A stretch of DNA of 64,000 bases from Atopsyche davidsoni (taxonomy: Eukaryota; Arthropoda; Insecta; Trichoptera; Hydrobiosidae), in NCBI GenBank assembly GCA_022113835.1, contig JAILWY010000024.1, positions 8,436,501-8,500,500 of the forward strand, given 5' to 3'. Below the pieces are notes generated by a model. That model saw only the letters and a list, made by a program, of their open reading frames with translations, was not told where the DNA came from and did no database searches. The translations under genes and the position numbers were made by a program. Shown one piece after another: positions 56,570 through 64,000 of the stretch; the first letter of the stretch is position 1; each line of letters starts with the position of its first letter.

Positions 56570-57240
56570 TGATGTTGTGGTTGCAGGATTGATGTACGGT
56601 TGGAAATCAGAAGGCTAGCGAAATATTTGCGTATTCGTAGTTTATTCAGTATAACTACACTGGGTAGAAATGTACGCGGTTACTGTCTCTCTGGAGAGGC
56701 GCGGGGAAGCCTCTTATACTCGTATAGGGTCCCGCTGCCTTTGTGGATAGCGCAAACAGGAAGAATCCCACGTATCGGGGGGTGTCTCGTTGCGAGGACA
56801 TCTCGCCTTTTGACTGACCGCTAATTACTATAGGTTTATGTCATTTTTAATAAAATATCTAATGGATTAAGGGTCGAATGTCACATTCCAACAGGCCGGA
56901 AGACACGTGTTCCGATGTAGGCACTAGCCCCTCCAATACGATCCGTGTGTCGGGGGTATCCGCAGTTTGCGCTTATTTATTGTGATTGTTGGAGGGATGG
57001 ATTTTTCATACTCGGGATTGAATCGCCAGCACTACTGACAAGCAATCGATCCGGGATGGATTCCGATAAGTGCAGGCGACAGGCAATACGTCAATCATTT
57101 TTGAACAAACACTAAATAACGATGCCCGGCACAAACGATAACCGCTTTAAAAAAAAGCGCTGTCGAAGGGCTCAGTTTCCCGGACCCTCTCCCTCTCGTG
57201 GCCTCGCGGGGGCACCCGGTCGCGCGCTGCATTAGCGTCC
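56570..57240. other. Intronic repeats after the GC-rich exon
   Basis: 56600-56760 belongs to the dispersed family with GGCTGGCGAAATGTTTGCGT (here GGCTAGCGAAATATTTGCGT) seen at 41330 and 45238. 57160-57240 is GC-rich (CGTGGCCTCGCGGGGGCACC). No exon is supported. Confidence 0.45.
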
Positions 57241-60060
57241 TGAACCTAGTTTACGGAATTGGCCAAGTGATAAAAGTTTTTTTAAACGTGCTACGATTAG
57301 CTGTTCATGAATATCGTATCGTAGCACTGGCGTAACTATCCCAAACCGTCGATTCTCGTAACGATTGGTTTTTTTTATACTCGGTAAATTTGCATTTATT
57401 ACCCATACATGCTATTTGCGTTAGCGATACGTTTTTGGGTAATCCATTTTCATACCAAACGACGAGAAAAATTATTAAAGTTAAAGTTAATATTAAAGTT
57501 AAATTAAAGTAAATATTAAAATAGCTCAGTTTAACTGAATTGTTTCTTGCCTGAATTGATTGCATCAAAACATATTGTAAACACTGTCGTGTGCTCCAAC
57601 CGAAGACTCGCTATCTCAATTGTGGACATTTACGGTAGTAATTACTTGAAGTGACTCGCTTTGAATGCAAGCCGAGGTTACACCATTATCTATTTGAAAC
57701 GGTCGCCTGAAAAAATAAATTTTAAGTGTTCCCACCGAGCAGGAAGCATTGCTCGCCATCAAATATCCTACGAGCGATTTAACGTTGGTGGGTCAATTTT
57801 CAAGTTTTTTTTGATAATTTTAGAAAATATGCGAAAAATCTGCACAAATAAAAATAATTTTGTGCAAAAAATAGATACATTCCATCTTCTACACATAACA
57901 TTTTTTTTATTTCTTATAAATTTATTTTTAATATGATAAACATGTGTTTTCCCGATTGAAGTTAAGGCATTTGGAGATTATATTGATTGACCTAAGCATT
58001 CAGGTGTCCTTTTTTTAATTGAAATTAAAAGATTACATACCCAACCTTTTTTTTTTTTACATACCTTTTTTTTTTTTTTTTTGGCAAGGGATTAGTTTAA
58101 AAAAAATTTAAAAAAACACTTTAATAAACTTTGGTTTTGAAAGGCCGTCATTTCAAGACTTTATTTGACCTTGAAAAAGAACCTCAGTTAAATGATAAAA
58201 AAATAGATAAATATATTTTTTTAATATTCTGTAAATAAAACCAACTTTCAATACAGAAAAACAAAGTGACAATTAAATAAATAAAATGACAATTCATCAA
58301 GTTGACTTTTTTTATAGATGCAGGTGGAATTCAAAACCGCTATATTATATTCGACCCTCGTGGTCCTGTATCTGAACAAAATTTTTAATCGTTATTTCAA
58401 ACGTCCAACCGATGCATAAACACTCGATGAATTGCGAAAATTTCCGTAAAAATGTAGTCTTAAGAACAAATGCTGCGTTTGAGAAGCAAACCATTGATAA
58501 ATTATGATTATAATTATTGAACATCTTATTGTTCATACAGGATTATTTTGATCGTAATAATTAAAACTACTTTTTAATTGTGAAAGAGTTATGGGGCCAG
58601 ACCGTAACAAGTGTAAGCTTGAATGTATATAATAAAAATAATCGAGAATTGTTAGCAATTGAATCGATCGCCTGAAAACACACGATAAGCACAGTGAACC
58701 TGTATGGGTTTATAATGCGGATTTTTACATTTTATGAAAATCATTGCCTTTATTTTAGTACTTTTACCGTCGTGCAAGTGTGAATCGATAGTCTGAAATC
58801 AAATTTTATGCCCAAACAAACTTGTAAGGGTAATAAATGTGAATGTATCAAAACGTATCAGACTATTCCTGTTCTAAACATACATGGTGGAATTCAGCAT
58901 GAATTTTCCTGCACAATAATTATTTCATCGTGTGATTTATGTATTTTTTTTATGTTCCCCGAACAAAATTGCGTGCTTAGATTTTGAACACACCACACGC
59001 CACTAATTCACTGCTAACCAGTGGCGTGCGGTGAGTTTTTTTTAGGTAACCTACAAAAAATATTTAAAATTATCTAGTTTGTAAAGTAAAAACCTCAAAA
59101 AATGTTTTTTATGTACATTTGTAGGTCATAAAAATATATTTGCTAAAAATCATACGATACTCTTTTACTGTCATGTAAGCTGCGACAATTTCATACAAAG
59201 CAACCCAGACGCTGTAGTGCAAAAATGAAACTGTTTTTCGATTAATTTAACAAATTCAAAATATTTTTATCGAGCAATATCTATATTAAATTTATTTTAT
59301 TCTTTTACTAAGCGTAACATGATTTGTTTACGATCGTTGTACACTGACCTTTTTTTTTTTTCTATATAATTGATTTTTGTGAAGACCGTCACAGTAAGTG
59401 CGATTTTGCCTATACAAGTTTTATTTATGATTGATATGATTAAGTACATTTTTTCACACATTGAAAATGATTAAAGAAACTCTCAGAAAAATATCATAAG
59501 ACATGGGACTCACACTTCGATATAGACCAGACACAAAACAGACTAAGTCAGACGTGGAACAGACTCTTAGACGTGGACTAAAAACAGAAACAGACAAAGA
59601 CCTAATCTAGAAAAAGCACGTGGCAAGGAAAATGGAGTACGGAAAATGAAACGTATTAGTGTAATGAACAAAGATATTAATTTTTAGTTTAAGTTTAAAT
59701 CAACCCGTGTTTGCAATTGAAAGGTATGTTTATGTTTTCGTAATGTGTCAGTAGTTAGTGCCTTCGGTCTACATCTACACGGTGACGATAAACAGTTTTC
59801 ACGTACAGGGTGTTGACATCGGACAGTCCGAATGCAATCGTGAAGCTCTTATTATAACTGAAATCAGATGAGTTTCTCGTGGTCCTCGCCGTGTTCTCTC
59901 CATGATCGGGAGACATCCGAGCTCAGAGACGTAACAATTTGTATAAATTTATAATAGTCTTCGGGTTTAAAAAGGAGGAAAGCCCTTCAAGCAATCCATC
60001 AATTTCTAGTGTAGGCTTTCTGCGATTTTTCTGCCCCGCCTGTGATTGCTTTCAACTGCT
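57241..60060. other. AT-rich stretch with no gene seen
   Basis: It contains poly(T) tracts at 58045-58080 and a half copy of the foldback SINE-like end at 59430-59520 (ACATTTTTTCACACATTGAAA). ORFs on both strands are short and unremarkable. Confidence 0.5.
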
Positions 60061-60064
60061 TTCA

Positions 60065-60305
60065 TACTGACTTATCATCTTCTTCTTCACCGGGTGCCTC
60101 TCCTCAGAGGAGGTTGGCGATCATCTCACTAAGCATATACTCATGCTGAATTAGTGTCCATGATTTTCTAAGGGAGAAATAGTGTAGTAGATCCCCGGGT
60201 CCTTGTACACCGCAGTTTTATATTGAAATGAAAAATCTGCATATTGCTGCTGGCCAATAGCATTATTATATAATCCGTTACGTACAAAGCTCTGGTGTTT
60301 ATATT
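60065..60305. repeat. Inverted copy of the element at 55195-55430
   Basis: It shares GGGTGCCTCTCCTCAGAGGA and a matching interior (start of alignment CCTCAGAGGAGGTTGGCGAT; end ACAAAGCTCTG). The two copies flank the GC-rich exon in opposite orientation. Confidence 0.7.
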
Positions 60306-60347
60306 TTAAACTCCTTCTGCAGCATGCTACAGAAACAATAACATGAA

Positions 60348-60363
60348 CCCCCCCCCCCCCCCC
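60348..60363. repeat. Homopolymer C run
   Basis: Sixteen consecutive C. Very unusual in this AT-rich DNA, and likely to vary in length or be a sequencing weak point. A second C-rich patch (GGCCCCTCTGGCCCCCCTGG) lies near 60640-60680. Confidence 0.9.
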
Positions 60364-60888
60364 TTTGATAAGGTACTTCCAGAGCACATCCCTCACAATC
60401 ATTCCAAGTCCACTACTCCATTACCGATCCTTTACACACGTTCAGGGTACAGAATGGCAGCCATGCACGACCAACATAATGGGGAGAGCGGGGAGGTTAC
60501 ATATTTTATATTATTTGTTGCGTGAATCACCCCGTATGTGTCTCAGTGCTGTGCGGTGTTGTACTTGTTATAAATTAAATTAATTGAAACGTGTTTACTT
60601 TTATTTATTGAAAATAAAGCGACGCTTCCAATCGGCCCCTGGCCCCTCTGGCCCCCCTGGCCCCCCTCCGCCCCCCCATTATTGTGATTTATTTTGATTG
60701 TGGCGCATGGGCATGAGCATGAGCTGCGCGGCCATGCCTGGAGTCTTGCACCGACTAGACTTTGTCTCAATCAAATATGTCCTCGCATTTTTATGATTGG
60801 ATTAGTCAATGCCTTCCCTTGAAAGAGGTACGCGTAGTGTGTGATGAGGTCTCAGTGGAGCTACAGGTTACAAGGTCTGCCTGTAGAC

Positions 60889-61451
60889 CAGAGGTTCCTA
60901 AACATTTTGTCCCGTTTTTGTAGTAACATTCACTAAAAAAAATCAATACTTTTAATGGAAGGGATGGGTCTGATGCTTTGATAGCAAATTTTCAATATTT
61001 GGCTTCAAATAAGTCAGATTTAACTTTAAATCTCCTCGCCCAATGATTTCCAACCTATTTCTTTTTTTTTGTAAGAAGAATGGTAACCGCACTGAAACCC
61101 CTTCCACGAGGAATGAAGATCGAAAAGCTATCAAAAACCTTGCGATAGTCCATAATGCAGAATAAATAGCAAGTATGTCACTCTGAAGCCAAAATTGGTG
61201 ATATCTCTTTCTAAACTGTACCTTCAGTTCTTCATTAGTGCTAATTTCGATCAGTTCTTCTTGTAGTATGACTTCCGATTCTTCAATGTAGCCGTATGGA
61301 TTGATAATCCACTGTGGTATTTTGGTGATGACCTGCTTAAATGGGATCCACTCTCGTAGACCCCCATTTACAGTTCATGGACCCCCAATTTAATTTTTCG
61401 GTGTCATCGACCCCTGGGGGTCGATATTGACCATTTTGGGAAATACCTATG
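60889..61451. mobile_element. Probable non-autonomous DNA transposon
   Basis: The left end CAGAGGTTCCTAAACATTTTG and right end CATTTTGGGAAATACCTATG are imperfect inverted repeats of the hAT type (CAGnGGTTCnnAAAC). The right part has the 'gacccccaatttaattttt' pattern seen also at the window's right edge. No target duplication is visible and the interior frames are broken. Confidence 0.5.
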
Positions 61452-61948
61452 TATTTAGGAAAAACCTATACTGTAGACGTACAATAATTGTTATATACTG
61501 ATCAGACTTGTTCACATATTTATTTACAAACTACCAGACACTGTATGCGAATCGTGCTCATGTTGTAGTCTGTTTCCGACGCCTCCAGGCTACAGGCTGG
61601 CCAGTGCTTTGCGTTGTAATATTGTTTAATGTAATAATTTATGGTTGATACAATGATTTCGAGGCACCGTGTACCGTGAGCTGCGGTAGAAGCTCAAGCT
61701 TTGATGTGATTCAACCTGTTTCAACATCATCTCCGCCGGGCCCTAATTCGCAAAAACTCCACAACAGGCACTTTCCAAACAATTATAATTTAATTACAAA
61801 GAAATCCCAAATCTTGATTGCTCCCTGGAGTATTGTTGGTATTTTGATTAAACAGTAAACATACAAAAAATCGTCTATATCTTTAAATTTAATAAATATA
61901 TGATTATTAGTATATTAATTATAAAAAAAATACTGAAATTATTATATA

Positions 61949-62408
61949 CACACTTTAGGCGGGTACCAAATTGACTAAACTGATGTGCGTAGCGGGCAAA
62001 ATTCGCGTAAAATTGCACGTGTGAAATCTTGTCTAATCTACACTCTTTGATTTGCATGTAGTCAGATAAATCGTTTCCTATAAAAAGTTGAATCACTTCA
62101 TAAACACTTTGCGGATTACTTGGCATCACAACAACACCACTTTGTCCTAAAAATTGTTAAATAATTGGAGGATTATCATTCTCTGACCACTCCACTTCTT
62201 CATTGTCACTTAGTTCAGAATCACTGGACAGTATTGGTGAAGTAAAGTTGACGAGTCCTAAGCAAACATTTCAAGCTGTAAACCTAAAGAATAAAATGAC
62301 GTTCTGCCGCTTTTAGAGTAAACACATTCAAAAACTTATTAATATGCGCCTCGCCTTCAGGCAGCAGTCCGCGAAACGGGTACTAGTACCCGCCCCGCCT
62401 TCAGTGTG
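61949..62408 (-). mobile_element. Internally deleted piggyBac-like element
   Basis: The termini CACACTTTAGGCGGG and ...CCCCGCCTTCAGTGTG are inverted. The minus strand carries SVYEVIQLFIGNDLSDYMQI at 61875-62129, resembling the N-terminal part of piggyBac-type transposases, preceded upstream by an acidic S-D-N-E-E-V-E-W segment. The left terminus matches 41065. TTAA is not intact at either edge. Confidence 0.6.
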
Positions 62409-62734
62409 TTTTAAAAAATGACTGATATTTTTGGGTGTTGCGCTGCTTGAGGTTTTTGTTATTCCGACGTGTCGGTCCCTACCCGGATAAACCGAGTTGG
62501 GAGTCCATTGGGGCTTTCAGCATAATTTCCACGCACGCTGTATCGCCCCGCAGTTCGTCGTCGGCGGCAGATCAATTTGGATACGAAAATTCCACAACTT
62601 AATCAACAGCGCGGCAGTGGCGCGCGCCGGGGGAGTGATTGATTCCTCGTGAAAATAAATTCACGGATAAAAATTAAATATTTTTATTCAATGATTATTT
62701 TTATATGTTTGCATAAAAAAACTTTGATTAGGCA

Positions 62735-63060
62735 TATTTTTTCACACATTGAAAATGATTTAAAGAAACTCTCAGAAAAATATCATCGTGACTTGTGTAG
62801 GATTCGAACCTACATCCCCTCGTTACTCTGGTTTAAAAAGTCCAGTGCTTGCAAATCACTAAATATTGGTTGGCCTGGGCGCATTGATTCGTGTTAAAAA
62901 TCAATTAATGGAGGTGACTCGTTAGTGTACAAGGATCAGTACACCGGCCATGTAAGCTTGGTGATGTTGGTTCGAATCCTACACAAGTCACGGTGATATT
63001 TTTCTGAGAGTTTCTTTAAATCATTTTCAATATGTGAAAAAATATGCCTCATCATATTAG
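62735..63060. repeat. Foldback pair of tRNA-like SINE ends
   Basis: The left arm, 62728-62815 (TTAGGCATATTTTTTCACAC ... GTAGGATTCGAACCTACA), is mirrored by the right arm at 62965-63053 (GGTTCGAATCCTACACAAGT ... GTGAAAAAATATGCC). Both arms include a B-box/T-arm-like motif, and the inner sequence is tRNA-like. Arms are about 85-90 bp with few mismatches, enough for a strong hairpin. Confidence 0.85.
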
Positions 63061-63415
63061 TAAGCAATATAAGCTTGTAAAGGTAATTAAAACGCACATT
63101 GATTGACGTTCAATCCACAAAATAGACATATAAAAAAACTTTGAACATTTCGTATCTATGTTTTGAGTAGCGTTTTTGTCGTGTTAGCTTAATTTCAAGT
63201 CCCTACCGAGTTTCCTCAGTACCAGCACCGAAACGCCGGAACCTCAAAAAATAATTTCAACGTAATATTTGTACTTGTTGCGTGCTTTGCAGCTTTATGT
63301 GAGTTGCTTGCCAGCGTTGAGACTCGCCGCACGCCACTGGGTGCCGTGCAGTGCTCTGAATCGGAAATTCACGTCAAAACTTTATCAATTAATCTTTCCC
63401 GTCGCTCGCAAAACA

Positions 63416-63472
63416 ATGGCAGCTCCCAGCGCCGCCGGGGCTGGGAGCTGGGAGCTCCACGCGGAGGCACAG
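63416..63472 (+). CDS. Weak candidate coding exon
   Basis: An ATG in AACAATGG context begins MAAPSAAGAGSWELHAEAQ, ending at a donor CAG/GTACAA in phase 0. The start MAAP resembles that of the exon at 56337. Alternatively, it is an internal exon using the AG at 63418-63423 in another frame. It is GC-rich compared with its surroundings. Without downstream exons it cannot be confirmed. Confidence 0.25.
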
Positions 63473-63547
63473 GTACAAACTCGACAGTCGTCACCGGTAA
63501 GCAGGTAGCTGATGAACACCGGGGGAACATTCTGTGTGCTTCTAGGT

Positions 63548-64000
63548 CAGTGGCTCTCAAACTTTTTTGGCCCACGGACCCTTTTTCATATTCAAAACTT
63601 GCCCACGGACCCCCTTTCATAGTCAAAACTTGCTCACGGACCCCCTTTCATAGTCAAAACTTGCCCACGGACCCCCTTTCATAGTCAAAACTTGCCTACG
63701 GACCCTGGGTGAAAAACTACATAAATTCATATTATAGACTAGTCGGTGCAAGTATCGACTCTATTGCGTTCCTATATTAACCTACCTGACTCACCGCGAT
63801 GCCTGTTATTACTTGTATTTTATGCACTTGTCTATATTTATATTTTACTTAGGACGTAAAAATTGCTAATAATAAAATATAAAAATTTATAAAAAATGTG
63901 TCACAATTTTTTTATTTTATATTAAACCTTGCGCGGACCCCCTGACGTTGTTCAGGGACCCCCAAATCGATTTTAATTTTCTAAGGACCCCCTGAATGAT
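63548..64000. mobile_element. hAT-type element end with 31-bp tandem repeats, cut by window edge
   Basis: CAGTGGCTCTCAAACTTTTTT at 63548 is a typical hAT terminal repeat. It is followed by about five copies of a 31-bp unit (63567-63712; core GCCCACGGACCCCCTTTCAT). 'GCGGACCCCCTGACG' motifs continue to the right edge, where the other end should be. No transposase is seen. Confidence 0.7.

Overview
This window reads as moth or butterfly (lepidopteran) nuclear DNA. It is AT-rich and intron-rich, and it carries many fragmented insect transposons (Helitron, hAT, piggyBac-like, tRNA-derived SINEs). It also contains a ZAD-type zinc-finger gene, a class expanded in insects. The main feature is a serpin locus of the lepidopteran serpin-1 type, in which one constant body is spliced to alternative 3' exons that carry the reactive-centre loop (RCL).

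From 1 to about 27.9 kb, all on the + strand, lies a very large array of such RCL cassettes. I count about 26 open cassettes, one truncated by a stop codon, three decayed relics, and a divergent terminal exon with a poly(A) signal. Every open cassette follows an AG acceptor, completes a codon begun by a single base of the previous exon, encodes about 40-55 residues ending in its own stop, and contains the serpin signature (F-x-A-D-H-P-F-Y-F type) followed by V-F-S-G-[KS]. If the hinge is numbered as in the constant exon seen at 40791-40935, cassette residue 7 is P1 and residue 8 is P1'. Residue 8 is Ser in about half of the cassettes, and residue 7 varies (K, R, L, M, I, V, A, G, F, Q, S). The array therefore looks like a library of protease-inhibitor specificities. 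Its own constant exons are not in the window and presumably lie to the left.

From 28 to 33 kb are a Helitron fragment, a decayed ankyrin-repeat gene and repeats. From 33.6 to 40.9 kb are six constant exons of a second serpin gene, coding about 354 residues up to the hinge. Its introns contain two hAT remnants and a 16-bp minisatellite. At 43.6-44.2 kb come only two cassettes, near-duplicates of the first two of the big array. The sequence then jumps to something matching the far end of the big array. The second copy therefore looks like a tandem duplicate whose array collapsed through one large deletion, or an assembly or haplotype artefact with that appearance.

From 47.1 to 53.9 kb is a complete 17-exon gene for a ZAD plus 18-finger C2H2 protein. 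Its exon phases all fit and sum to 1061 codons plus stop. From 54.5 to 64 kb there are mostly repeats (foldback SINE-like elements, piggyBac-like and hAT pieces), plus one GC-rich, probably first, coding exon at 56337-56459 and a weaker candidate at 63416.

All calls come from reading the sequence. No database search was possible. Exon borders are deduced from splice consensus, phase and protein conservation.
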